Assembly (NCBI GenBank): GCA_019635635.1
Contig: JAHBZB010000002.1
Location: 310,001-374,000, forward strand
Length of the DNA stretch: 64,000 nt
Direction: 5' to 3'
Origin: Xanthobacteraceae bacterium
GTDB taxonomy: Bacteria > Pseudomonadota > Alphaproteobacteria > Rhizobiales > Xanthobacteraceae
The position numbers and the translations under genes are program-made. A model generated the notes under the pieces. That model made no database searches. It was given only the letters and a program-made list of their open reading frames with translations, and was not told the DNA's origin. Of this stretch, positions 44,127 to 52,989 are shown one piece after another. Position 1 is the first letter of the stretch, and every line of letters starts with the position of its first letter.

Positions 44127-45223
44127 GGCCTTACGAGAACTCCACCCGTCATCGGCTGTGCGACGCCGGTCGTTTTCGGAAACGACAGCGGCAGACCCTT
44201 CATCGAGCGCACCGCGAGAAATGCGAACGCCTGCGCCTCAACCGCGCCGGACTGCCAGCCGATTTCTTCCGCGGTCTGCACGCGTGCGGGCGACAACTTC
44301 TCCTTGAGCAGCTTCACGAGCGTCGGATTGCGCGCGCCGCCACCGGCAATGATCCAGCGCTTCGGCGCCTTGGGGAAATGATCGCGCGAAAGCGCAATCG
44401 ACGACACCACGATTTCCGCGGCCGTCGCCACCGCATCCGGCAGCGACAGCCCCGCGAAATCGAAACGTGCGAAGTCGGCGCGGTCGAGCGATTTCGGCGG
44501 CCGAAGCGCGAAGAATTTATGCGTGAGTGCCGCCGCGACAAGTTTCGCGTCCGCCGTGCCGGAAGCCGCGACCACGCCACCCTCGTCCATCGGCTTGCCG
44601 CTGCGCGTCAGCATCAACTCGTCTATCGGTGCATTGCCGGGGCCGGTGTCGAAAGCGACCGGCTCGGCTTCGCCATCGATGTAGGTGACGTTGGCAACGC
44701 CGCCGATGTTCACGACCACGATCGGGCCGTCATCGGCAAAAGCGCGCAGGAGCGCGCGATGATAGACTGGCACCAGCGGCGCACCCTGCCCGCCGCTCGC
44801 GACGTCCGCCGCGCGGAAATCATAGACCACCGGAATCTTAAGTCGTCTTGCCAGCGAGACGCCGTCGCCGATCTGAACGGTCAGGCGGCGCTCGGGACGG
44901 TGCAGGATGGTCTGGCCGTGGAAGCCGACCACGTCGACTTCATGATGATGAATGCCTTCCTGCTGGATCAGTGCGTCGATCGTCCGCAAATGCGTTTCGG
45001 TGACCAGCGTCTGGGCTTCCGCGATCGGCCCCGGACGCACGGTGCGGTCGGTCAGGTCCCTGGCCGCATTCACCGCGCCACGCAGGATATGGCGTTCGGT
45101 GGGGCTGTATTCGCGCGAAAGATAGGCCCCGAAGCGCGAAACGCTCTCCCCGTCGGTTTCGATCAGCGCGACGTCCACCCCGTCCATCGAGGTGCCGCTC
45201 ATGGTACCGATCGCAATGGCCAA
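44123..45223 (-). CDS. anmK: Anhydro-N-acetylmuramic acid kinase
   Basis: 366 residues starting [25 protein letters not shown], the diagnostic phosphate-binding start of Anm[26 protein letters not shown] and [15 protein letters not shown] follow. It phosphorylates 1,6-anhydroMurNAc from cell-wall turnover, giving MurNAc-6-phosphate. It is divergent from tyrS (52 bases between starts), an arrangement familiar in alphaproteobacteria. Confidence 0.95.
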   Translation of the reverse strand: MAIAIGTMSGTSMDGVDVALIETDGESVSRFGAYLSREYSPTERHILRGAVNAARDLTDRTVRPGPIAEAQTLVTETHLRTIDALIQQEGIHHHEVDVVGFHGQTILHRPERRLTVQIGDGVSLARRLKIPVVYDFRAADVASGGQGAPLVPVYHRALLRAFADDGPIVVVNIGGVANVTYIDGEAEPVAFDTGPGNAPIDELMLTRSGKPMDEGGVVAASGTADAKLVAAALTHKFFALRPPKSLDRADFARFDFAGLSLPDAVATAAEIVVSSIALSRDHFPKAPKRWIIAGGGARNPTLVKLLKEKLSPARVQTAEEIGWQSGAVEAQAFAFLAVRSMKGLPLSFPKTTGVAQPMTGGVLVRP

Positions 45224-45275
45224 TCGAATCGCTCCAGTTGAATCGGTGCCAAGACCTGTTTACACCACAGCCGCG

Positions 45276-46529
45276 ATGACCACGTACAAATCCGATTTCC
45301 TGAACGTCCTCGATTCCCGCGGTTTTATCCATCAGGTCTCGGAGCCGGAGGCGCTCGACCAGCTCGCCAAAACCGAGATGGTCACCGCCTATATCGGCTT
45401 CGACTGCACCGCGGCCTCGCTCCATGTCGGCTCGCTCCTGCCGATCATGATGCTGCGCTGGATGCAGAAGACCGGCCACCGGCCGATCGCGCTCATGGGG
45501 GGCGGCACCACGCGCGTCGGCGATCCCTCGGGCAAGGACGAGTCGCGCAGGCTGCTCACCGACGAGCAGATTAACGAGAACCTCAAGGGCATCCGCCGGA
45601 TCTTTTCGCGCTTCATCACCTTCGGTGACAACGGCAACGACGCCATCATGGCGAACAACGCCGACTGGCTGAACAAGCTCAACTACATCGACTTCCTGCG
45701 CGACGTCGGCCGGCATTTCTCGATCAACCGCATGCTCACCTTCGACTCGGTGAAGCTGCGCCTCGAGCGCCAGCAGGAGCTTTCGTTCCTCGAATTCAAC
45801 TACATGATCTTACAGGCCTACGACTTCCTGGAACTGCACAAGCGCCATGGCTGTCACTTGCAGATGGGCGGCTCCGATCAGTGGGGCAACATCATCAACG
45901 GCATCGATCTCGGCCGGCGCGTCGCGCAGGCGCAACTCTTCGCCCTCACCTCGCCGCTCATCACCACCGCGTCGGGTGCGAAGATGGGCAAGACCGCCGC
46001 GGGCGCAGTGTGGCTGGATGCGAACCTCGTCAGCCCCTACGACTACTGGCAGTTCTGGCGCAACACCGAGGACGGCGACGTCGGCCGCTTCCTGAAACTC
46101 TTCACCGAACTCTCGCTCGAAGAGATCGCCAAGCTCACCGCGCTGAAAGGCTCGGAGATCAACGAAGCGAAGAAAATTCTCGCGACCGAAGCGACCGCGA
46201 TGGTGCACGGGCGCGAGGAAGCGGAAAAAGCCGAGGCGACCGCGCGCACTACCTTCGAAGAAGGCGCGCTCGCCGAAAACCTGCCGAGCATCGAGACCGC
46301 GAAGGCCGAACTCGACAAGGGCATCGGCATACTCACCGCCAGCGTACAGGCCGGCTTCGTCTCCTCGACCAGCGAGGCGCGGCGCCAGATCAAGTCCGGC
46401 GGCATCAAGGTCAACGACGTCACCGTCACCGACGAAAAGATGATGCTGACGCCGAAGGACCTGACGCAGGAAGGCGTGATCAAGCTCTCGCTCGGCAAGA
46501 AGCGTCACGTATTGCTGCGCGCGGTCTGA
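45276..46529 (+). CDS. tyrS: Tyrosyl-tRNA synthetase
   Basis: From ATG 45276, 417 residues: [38 protein letters not shown] is the HIGH-type signature, [17 protein letters not shown] the tyrosine/tRNA site, [12 protein letters not shown] the KMSKS variant, and the C-terminal S4 domain is [24 protein letters not shown]. It charges tRNA-Tyr. Upstream in-frame ATG codons at 45192 would overlap anmK and are rejected. Confidence 0.96.
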   Translation: MTTYKSDFLNVLDSRGFIHQVSEPEALDQLAKTEMVTAYIGFDCTAASLHVGSLLPIMMLRWMQKTGHRPIALMGGGTTRVGDPSGKDESRRLLTDEQINENLKGIRRIFSRFITFGDNGNDAIMANNADWLNKLNYIDFLRDVGRHFSINRMLTFDSVKLRLERQQELSFLEFNYMILQAYDFLELHKRHGCHLQMGGSDQWGNIINGIDLGRRVAQAQLFALTSPLITTASGAKMGKTAAGAVWLDANLVSPYDYWQFWRNTEDGDVGRFLKLFTELSLEEIAKLTALKGSEINEAKKILATEATAMVHGREEAEKAEATARTTFEEGALAENLPSIETAKAELDKGIGILTASVQAGFVSSTSEARRQIKSGGIKVNDVTVTDEKMMLTPKDLTQEGVIKLSLGKKRHVLLRAV

Positions 46530-46551
46530 GCGCGCGGTCTGAGCCCGCGCC

Positions 46552-49500
46552 TTAGCGCGGATTGAGCGGTGCTGCGTTTTCGTTCTGGCCGCGGAATTCG
46601 AACAGCTTGCGGAAGAAGCCGGGTGCCGCCATCGACATCGGGTTTACGCGCAGCGTCGGTCCGCTTGCCGGTCCTACGATCTCGAAGGTGATCGCAAGCA
46701 AGCCTTCCTTCGGCCCGCCGAGAAACAGGCCGACCAGTGGAATCTGTCCGAAGATATTGTTGATCGCGTAAGCCGGAACATAGGTGCCGCGGATTTGCAC
46801 ACTGTTATTCGTGTAATCGAGGACGCCGTCGACGGTCGCCCCGATTGTCGGGCCGAAGATCAGCGCTTCCTTGATCGTGAAGCGCCCGGGGGTGCGCGTA
46901 AAGTCGATGCGCATGCGTACGAAGGGCACCGAACCGCCGCGCTGCTGGTTGCGTTGTACTTGGCGCTCGTTTTCGTTCGAGGGCGGTGGCGCCGAGGATT
47001 GCAGCCGGTCGAGATTGGGCTCGCCCACGATGTTGAAATTCCGGACGCTGACGATGCCCTCCTGCGGCGCTTCGTTGGCGGTCGGCGTGTCGAGCACGAT
47101 CCAGATTTCGCCACCCTGAATCTTTGCGTAGTAGTCGGCGAAGCGGAACAGCGCCCCGGCGTCTCCCGAGGTGATATAAACCACGGGCTTGCCCCCGTCG
47201 CGGGCGCGCAATTCGCCGACGATCGAGGAATCGCGGCCGATCTTTCCGATCAGTGCGAAGCTCCTGATTTCACCGTTGCGCCGCGCGACCCGCACTTCGA
47301 GATTACGGATTACCTCGCCGTTGTATCCGGTCGCGGCGCTGACCCGGAGATCGACGTCGACGTCGCGCGGCTTTTCCTTTTTCTTCCCGGCGGGCGGCGT
47401 TTCCGAAAGCGAGCGGATCAGTCCCTTCGCGTCGAGCACCGTGCCGCGCAGGTTCACGCGCAGCACGCCGTCGCTCGTACGATCAATGGAAAGCGTTGCG
47501 CGGTCGCCCTCGTTCAACTGAAAGGACGTGAAGTTCGCGGCAGTCACACCGCCGTCGGGATCGATTTCGAGCGAGCCGCGCAGATTGACGCCTGAGCCGG
47601 TAACGGCAAGATCTTCGAGCTTAAAGAGGCCGTCGCGCTCGGTGAGCTTGAACTGCGCGCGCGCCGGGCGCTTCGCATGCTTGTTCCAGCCGGGCGCGAG
47701 TTCGACGATGGTTGCGGCAGTCAGATCGGCGTCGACATGGAGCAACGTTTCCTTGTCGTTCGTGGTGCCGGCCGCCCGCACCGTCACCGGCCCGGTCAGT
47801 GCGGGAGAAAGCTCGATGCCGAAGCGGGTTCGCGTGGCGTCGTCGACATGCGACGCGAAACGAAACTCGGCGTCCGGCTTGCCGCGCGGCTTCATGTATT
47901 CGAAGGTCGTTGGCGCACCCGCGATCTTGCCCTCGCCTTTGATCGCAAGCTGCGCCGCCGTAAGCGTCAGCTTGCCGCTCGCGTTTTCGATCTTGTGGCC
48001 GCGGATGATGTTCTCGGCGGAGAAGGCCGTGATATCAGCTTCCACCGCATAGCTGATTTCGCTCTTCTGGAGATCGCGCTTCAGCGGCAGTTCGATCCGC
48101 AGATTCGAAACGAAATTGCCGCGCGTGGTCTCGGGATTGAGCGTGAGGCCCAGTTCGCCTTTGAGCTTGTCGCGCGAGAGCAGGTCTGCGACCGCTTCGC
48201 CGTTACCTTCGAGCCGCAGCTTGACGATGCCGGTCGGCGGATTGCGGTAATGCTGCGGAACTTCGAATGTCCCTTCCGGGATCATCAGTCGCCGCTTGCG
48301 CCCGAGTTCGACGACGCCGTTCATCACCTTGATGTAGGCGTTCTGCCCGGTAACGAGGATGGTAGCGCGCGCGTCGCTGATCGGCGGAAGACCTTCGACC
48401 GCAGTGAACTTCATCTGCGAGCCGTGGATTTCGAGATTGATCGCGCCTTCAGGCAACACGGTATGCGGCGTGGCGAGCGCTTCCAGCGGCACGTTGAGCC
48501 CGATCACCGCGCGTTCGATCTGGCCGCTTTCGATATTTTCGAGCACCCAGGTGCGTGTGCCCGGCGCGACCGGCGCGGGCCAGAGCCGCTTCAGCGCCGA
48601 GACCGGCATGCGGTCGCCGGCGATGCCGAGTTGTAACACCGGATTGTCGCCAGCGAATTCGATCGCACCGGAAATCGCAACACCGGCGGTCGGCCCGCGC
48701 AGCACGCCTTCGTCGATCGTCAGCCGCTGGCTCTGCATGTCGTAGCCGCCGCGAAACATTACGCGGTCGAGATTGAGGCGCGGCTCGTTCAGGCGGCCGG
48801 TAGTCAGCCCGATCGCGCCTTGCGGGATCGCGAAGGTCCAGACCGCGCTGCCCTGCTTCGGCGGCTCGATCACGGCGCCAAGGATGACGCGGTTCTGCCC
48901 ACCGCCGATCTGGAAGGGATCGATCAAAAACAGACGCCGTTCCGGATCGAAGCGGACCACGATCTGCGCTTCATCGACCTCGAAGCGGCCGCGCTCGTCT
49001 AGCGCGTTGCCGATCTCGCCCTTGGCGGCGACCAGCTTGAAGCTTCCCGAAATCAGTTTGCCATCGACGCCGATCTGCGCGCGCAACAGACCCGACACCG
49101 GAGTGCTCGCGTAGAGATCAGAGTCGCCATAACCGGCGGCATTGATCAGATCGTTCGGGATCACGCGGTCGGCGATGACATCGACGGCGCGGACACCTTC
49201 CGCCGGCGCGCCGATCGAGGCGTTGATCTCCCAAGGGTTGGCGCCATCGCCCGAACTCAGCCGGAAAGTGACGCCGCCAGCGGACGGACGGCGCAGCGCG
49301 AAGTTGATATTGTTGAATTTCCAGCTTCGTCCCGGCGTCTCGCTCTGGACCACGAGCACGCCGCGGTCGAGACCGACTTCCGCAAGCGCGATGCCGTCGA
49401 TGCCGGTGCGCTCGAGCTGCGCAAGCCACGCGGCAATATCGGGGAAGACCACTGCGCCGGTCTGGTCCTGCGCGGTAGGCACGTGTGTTCTCGGCTTGGG

Positions 49501-50136
49501 CGCGGGCGGCGTTACGCGTGCCGGTTGTGTCGGCGCTTCCTGCGACGTCGAGACTTTGATGTTGCCGTTCTCGTCGAGCCGCACGGTCATGGTCGCGCCG
49601 ACCAGCGTGATCCGCCGCGCGCGATAGTTGCCCATCAAGAGGCTGCCCGCTTCCAGCCCGACTTCGGCGGAGGGTGCGCGGACCACTTCCTCGCCGCGCT
49701 CGTTGCTGATTTCTATGCGTTCGGCGGTCAGCACCGGCGCGCCGGTGTTGTCGTAGTCGAGCCGCGTGCGGCCGATGTGAACCCTGTAGCCGTGCGGCAG
49801 CTTCTCTTCGAGCGCGCTCACGATCCACGGCGTCGCGACATCGACCGAAAGCAGGCCGGTGAGAAACGCGACATAGACGCCGACCACGCAGAACACGAGC
49901 ACCGCGAGGCAGCCCGCAAACCAGCGCGCGACGCGGCCGAGCTTGCCGCGGAAAAGCTTGTTGAGTGGCGCGATCAGTCGGGCAGCAAAATTGGGCCGAT
50001 CCAGCGGCCGGTCGTCGTCTTCGTGCTCGCGCCACTCGTGGCTGTGGCCCGCTTTCATCCGCGCACTTGCCTCAACGATCGCCCCCTGCGCCCCCGAGCT
50101 CGCCTTCGCCGGCGAGGCCTCGAGAATCCGCGCCAC
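46552..50136 (-). CDS. Large AsmA-like (DUF3971/YhdP-type) membrane-anchored protein
   Basis: 1194 residues from a GTG at 50134-50136. A short cytoplasmic segment with His/Asp-rich HEWREHEDDDRPLDRP is followed by one transmembrane helix (about 68-92, WFAGCLAVLVFCVVGVYVAF) and a very long periplasmic beta-rich region ending with the AsmA-C type segment YVPAYAINNIFGQIPLVGLFLGG. This architecture matches AsmA/TamB-superfamily proteins thought to bridge the periplasm and move phospholipid to the outer membrane. Convergent with tyrS, divergent from bcp. Exact subgroup uncertain. Confidence 0.85.
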   Translation of the reverse strand: MARILEASPAKASSGAQGAIVEASARMKAGHSHEWREHEDDDRPLDRPNFAARLIAPLNKLFRGKLGRVARWFAGCLAVLVFCVVGVYVAFLTGLLSVDVATPWIVSALEEKLPHGYRVHIGRTRLDYDNTGAPVLTAERIEISNERGEEVVRAPSAEVGLEAGSLLMGNYRARRITLVGATMTVRLDENGNIKVSTSQEAPTQPARVTPPAPKPRTHVPTAQDQTGAVVFPDIAAWLAQLERTGIDGIALAEVGLDRGVLVVQSETPGRSWKFNNINFALRRPSAGGVTFRLSSGDGANPWEINASIGAPAEGVRAVDVIADRVIPNDLINAAGYGDSDLYASTPVSGLLRAQIGVDGKLISGSFKLVAAKGEIGNALDERGRFEVDEAQIVVRFDPERRLFLIDPFQIGGGQNRVILGAVIEPPKQGSAVWTFAIPQGAIGLTTGRLNEPRLNLDRVMFRGGYDMQSQRLTIDEGVLRGPTAGVAISGAIEFAGDNPVLQLGIAGDRMPVSALKRLWPAPVAPGTRTWVLENIESGQIERAVIGLNVPLEALATPHTVLPEGAINLEIHGSQMKFTAVEGLPPISDARATILVTGQNAYIKVMNGVVELGRKRRLMIPEGTFEVPQHYRNPPTGIVKLRLEGNGEAVADLLSRDKLKGELGLTLNPETTRGNFVSNLRIELPLKRDLQKSEISYAVEADITAFSAENIIRGHKIENASGKLTLTAAQLAIKGEGKIAGAPTTFEYMKPRGKPDAEFRFASHVDDATRTRFGIELSPALTGPVTVRAAGTTNDKETLLHVDADLTAATIVELAPGWNKHAKRPARAQFKLTERDGLFKLEDLAVTGSGVNLRGSLEIDPDGGVTAANFTSFQLNEGDRATLSIDRTSDGVLRVNLRGTVLDAKGLIRSLSETPPAGKKKEKPRDVDVDLRVSAATGYNGEVIRNLEVRVARRNGEIRSFALIGKIGRDSSIVGELRARDGGKPVVYITSGDAGALFRFADYYAKIQGGEIWIVLDTPTANEAPQEGIVSVRNFNIVGEPNLDRLQSSAPPPSNENERQVQRNQQRGGSVPFVRMRIDFTRTPGRFTIKEALIFGPTIGATVDGVLDYTNNSVQIRGTYVPAYAINNIFGQIPLVGLFLGGPKEGLLAITFEIVGPASGPTLRVNPMSMAAPGFFRKLFEFRGQNENAAPLNPR

Positions 50137-50201
50137 CCCGCCCCCGGAATGCGCTAGAATCCAGCAATATCAAGCCTCTAAACCCGACGAAAGGAAGGCG
50201 C

Positions 50202-50672
50202 ATGACGGCCTCGCCCACAGAAGGAACCCCCGCGCCGGGCTTTACCCTGCCCGTGGACGGAGGCGGTTCGATCTCGCTCTCCGCACTCAAGGGCCGGAAG
50301 GTGGTGGTCTATTTCTACCCGAAGGCGGACACCCCCGGCTGCACGAAGGAATCGATGGATTTCAGCCGCCTGAAACCCGCGTTCGAACTGGCCGGCGCGA
50401 CCGTGATCGGGGTCTCGGCGGACAAGGTCGCAGCACAGGACAAGTTCAAGGCCAAACACGAGCTCACGGTCCCGCTCGCCTCCGACCCCGACCGCGAGAT
50501 GATCGAGCGCTACGGCGTCTGGGTCGAAAAGAGCATGTACGGAAAGACATTCATGGGGATCGAGCGCGCGACCTTCCTGATCGACGCCAAAGGCATGGTC
50601 CGGAAGGTCTGGCACAACGTCAAAGTCGAAGGACACGCCGAGGAAGTGCTGACAGCCTCGAAGGCGCTCTAG
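50202..50672 (+). CDS. bcp: Thioredoxin-dependent thiol peroxidase (Bcp/PrxQ), one-cysteine type
   Basis: From ATG 50202, after AAAGGAAGGCGC, 156 residues. FTLPVDGGGSISLSALKGRKVVVYFYPK (split) leads to the peroxidatic Cys47 in TPGCTKES; VIGVSADK and KTFMGIERATFLIDAKG follow. E. coli Bcp has a resolving cysteine five residues later, but here that position is Met/Asp and the whole protein contains only Cys47, so recycling must use another thiol. It reduces peroxides in the cytoplasm. Divergent from the AsmA-like gene. Confidence 0.93.
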   Translation: MTASPTEGTPAPGFTLPVDGGGSISLSALKGRKVVVYFYPKADTPGCTKESMDFSRLKPAFELAGATVIGVSADKVAAQDKFKAKHELTVPLASDPDREMIERYGVWVEKSMYGKTFMGIERATFLIDAKGMVRKVWHNVKVEGHAEEVLTASKAL

Positions 50673-50762
50673 CGCATGCCGCTGCATTAACCGCACGCTA
50701 ACCATAACCGGGCTTCTATTCCTGACCCTGTGCCGGCGTGTGTCCCGGCTTCGAGGCTGGGA

Positions 50763-52079
50763 ATGGCGTATCAGTCCCCGTACGGTTCCGGTTATTCGTA
50801 TCCGCGCGACAGTTTCGGCCAACGTCGGTACGACGCGCCGGAAGTTTCGCATGGCGTTTCGCGGCCGCTGTTCTTCGGCACGCTCGTCGCCGCGATCCTG
50901 TTCGCGCTGTGGTCGGGTGCCACGACCTTCTATCTCGTGTTTCACGACGAAGTGCTGCAAACGCTCGCCGCGCAACAGCTCGACGAGACGCGCACCAACG
51001 ACGCGCAGATCGCGTCGCTGAGCACCGAAGTCGACCGGCTGCGCTCCACGAAATTCGTCGATCAGGAAAAGATCGAGCGCCAGCTTTCCGATCTCCTGCG
51101 CCTGCAAAAGCTGATCGAGGCACGGCACAACGCGCTCGCAGCGCTGACGCAGGCGATTGCGCGCAACAACGATGTGACCGGCTCGATCCCGGCGGCTGTC
51201 GCGCCGTTGCGCAACGCCCCTGCTCCCGCCGAACAGCTCACGCCCGAAGCCAAGCCGCGGCCGCTCTCCGATACCTATCTCCTCGATCCGCCGCTCGAGC
51301 GTTCGGTTTCACTGCAATCGCGCGTGGTAGTTCCGCAGGTTTCGGTCGCCGCGGCTTCGCCCGGTGACAAGAAACAGCAGGCGCTCTCGTCGATCGAGCG
51401 CACCTTGACGAGGCTCGGCGCCCAGCAGTCCCAGGCCCTGAACGCGCTGGAAGCAGCACTCGACGAGCGCGGCGCGCGCACGAAGAAAGCGATTGCAGAA
51501 CTTGGCGTGCGTCCGCCGCGCGGCTCACATAATCCCCAACAGCCGGTCGGCGGCCCGTTCATTCCCTATTCCGGCGTACCCACCGACAACTTCATGCGGC
51601 AGGTGTTCCGCATCCGCTTGGCGACAGCGGAACAGGAACGCCTCACGAAGCAACTCGAGGGGCTGCCGGTGCAGCCGCCAGTGCGCGGCGACATCCAGAT
51701 CAACAGCGGCTTCGGCGCGCGGCTCGATCCGTTCCTGCGGCGGCTTGCGTTCCATTCGGGAACTGACCTGCGCGGCGAATATGGCGATCCGGTCCTAGCG
51801 GCGGCGGCCGGAACCGTGATCTACGCGGGGCGCCACAACGCTTACGGCAACATGGTCGAAATCGACCACGGCAACGGCCTCACCACGCGCTACGCGCATC
51901 TCTCCGCCATTCTGGTGAAGGAAGGTGCCGTGCTTCCGGCGGGCGCGATCGTCGGAAAGATCGGTTCCACCGGCCGCTCGACCGGTCCGCATCTTCATTT
52001 CGAGGTTCGCATGAACGGCGATCCGGTCGATCCGCGCCGCTATTTGCGGGCCGCGCGTCAGCTTGCCGGCGCGAACTGA
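50763..52079 (+). CDS. M23-family murein endopeptidase, membrane-anchored
   Basis: ATG 50763 after GAGGCTGGGA gives 438 residues. One transmembrane helix (36-60, LFFGTLVAAILFALWSGATT), coiled-coil regions (70-130 and 210-270), then a LytM/M23 domain at the C-terminus: FHSGTDLRGEYGDPVLAAA, YGNMVEIDHGNGLTTRYAHL and GRSTGPHLHFEVRMNGDPVDP. Zinc ligands His and Asp of HSGTD and His of HLH are intact, so it should be an active periplasmic cell-wall peptidase rather than an EnvC-like activator. A GTG at 50730 is a less likely start. Confidence 0.92.
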   Translation: MAYQSPYGSGYSYPRDSFGQRRYDAPEVSHGVSRPLFFGTLVAAILFALWSGATTFYLVFHDEVLQTLAAQQLDETRTNDAQIASLSTEVDRLRSTKFVDQEKIERQLSDLLRLQKLIEARHNALAALTQAIARNNDVTGSIPAAVAPLRNAPAPAEQLTPEAKPRPLSDTYLLDPPLERSVSLQSRVVVPQVSVAAASPGDKKQQALSSIERTLTRLGAQQSQALNALEAALDERGARTKKAIAELGVRPPRGSHNPQQPVGGPFIPYSGVPTDNFMRQVFRIRLATAEQERLTKQLEGLPVQPPVRGDIQINSGFGARLDPFLRRLAFHSGTDLRGEYGDPVLAAAAGTVIYAGRHNAYGNMVEIDHGNGLTTRYAHLSAILVKEGAVLPAGAIVGKIGSTGRSTGPHLHFEVRMNGDPVDPRRYLRAARQLAGAN

Positions 52080-52151
52080 GGCCGATCCGCCACGGCTTCA
52101 CGCTTTATTAGCCAGTCTGGCTCGATTTTTATTCAAATCGGCGGGAACCCG

Positions 52152-52265
52152 GGAACGCTCAGCGGACCCGCGCATTAAATGCCCGTTGAGTATGCGTAAA
52201 CACCAGAGGGGAAGCCTTTTTCTCTAGCGATGGTGGCCTGGAACCTCCGGCGGTACCCCGGGGTT
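52152..52265 (+). promoter_or_regulatory. Possible EcfG-like promoters before a small gene
   Basis: GGAAC (52152-52156) then 16 bases then CATT (52173-52176), and GGAAC (52240-52244) then 17 bases then GGTT (52262-52265). Each differs from the EcfG consensus at one position of the -10. Short CCGGC(T/G)GGTACC-like direct repeats lie at 52248-52257 and 52272-52283. Only a tentative call; the 260-base gap holds no gene. Confidence 0.25.
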
Positions 52266-52341
52266 ACTCATCCGGCTGGTACCTCGCAACGCCGTGGGAA
52301 CTGAGACCCCCCATCGGCGAAAGACGAAGAAGAGGCTTGAA

Positions 52342-52563
52342 ATGACGATGAACGAACACGATCCGAACGATATCGAGGCGACCGGCCCGCAAGGCGGCCG
52401 AGGCGGCGGCCAGAATTCCAACGTCAATCAGTCGCCAAGCGAGCGTCCCTATGGCGATGCCGGAAACCTCTACGAAATTCCGCGCATTCGTCCTGAAGAT
52501 CCGCCGCTGCGGAGATGGTGGACGGACGACGAGCCGCAACAGGACAGCGGCTCGCCGGAATAA
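52342..52563 (+). CDS. Small hydrophilic hypothetical protein
   Basis: ATG 52342 follows GAAGAGGCTTGAA, giving 73 residues: MTMNEHDPNDIEATGPQGG... Gly/Pro/Arg-rich with PPLRRWWTDDEPQQDSG at the C-terminus; no Cys, no signal peptide and probably disordered. I do not recognise a family. Two poor EcfG-like pairs upstream make a stress role conceivable. Convergent with the next small gene (6 bases between the stops). Confidence 0.55.
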   Translation: MTMNEHDPNDIEATGPQGGRGGGQNSNVNQSPSERPYGDAGNLYEIPRIRPEDPPLRRWWTDDEPQQDSGSPE

Positions 52564-52569
52564 CCACGG

Positions 52570-52788
52570 CTATTCGGCCGCGACCGCCACGGCCTCGAAG
52601 CGCGGTACGCGGCGCTCGGTATCCTCGACCCAGGCATCTCCCGCGAACCATTCATGGTCGCGATCGCAATGCGGGCAATAGCTCCGCGCGAAAAACACCG
52701 GCGAAGAATAAAACTTCTTCTTCTCGGCCTTCATTCCGGTGGGAACGGCTTCGCCCGTGACCGGGCATTCGAACATTACGTTTCCCAT
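52570..52788 (-). CDS. Small zinc-ribbon-like protein
   Basis: ATG 52786-52788 follows GAGGAGGGAAATC, giving 72 residues: MGNVMFECPVTGEAVPTGMKAEKKKFYSSPVFFARSYCPHCDRDHEW (shown here only in part). The cysteines of ECPVTG and SYCPHCDRDH form a zinc-ribbon pattern (C-x3...C-x2-C, with His). Function unknown; similar short proteins are common hypotheticals in this group. Confidence 0.7.
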   Translation of the reverse strand: MGNVMFECPVTGEAVPTGMKAEKKKFYSSPVFFARSYCPHCDRDHEWFAGDAWVEDTERRVPRFEAVAVAAE

Positions 52789-52928
52789 GATTTCCCTCCT
52801 CGAGATTCCCATCGTCGTTGGAGGGCTTCGTAAGCGGCTCCCGTGAAGGCCATTTGACGGGAACGGCACCATTGCGGGGTAACTTTGCGGCGAGAAGGAG
52901 TCGCGCGAGCAACGATTTGTAACAATGA

Positions 52929-52960
52929 AAAAACCGCCGGAGATTTCTCCCCGGCGGCTT
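52929..52960 (-). terminator. Rho-independent terminator of fadD
   Basis: On the minus strand GCCGCCGGGGAG...CTCCGGCGG is followed by TTTTTTCATTG, a GC-rich stem and T-run 30 bases after the fadD stop. Confidence 0.85.
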
Positions 52961-52989
52961 TCATTTTTCGTCTCGCAATCGCGAAAAGT

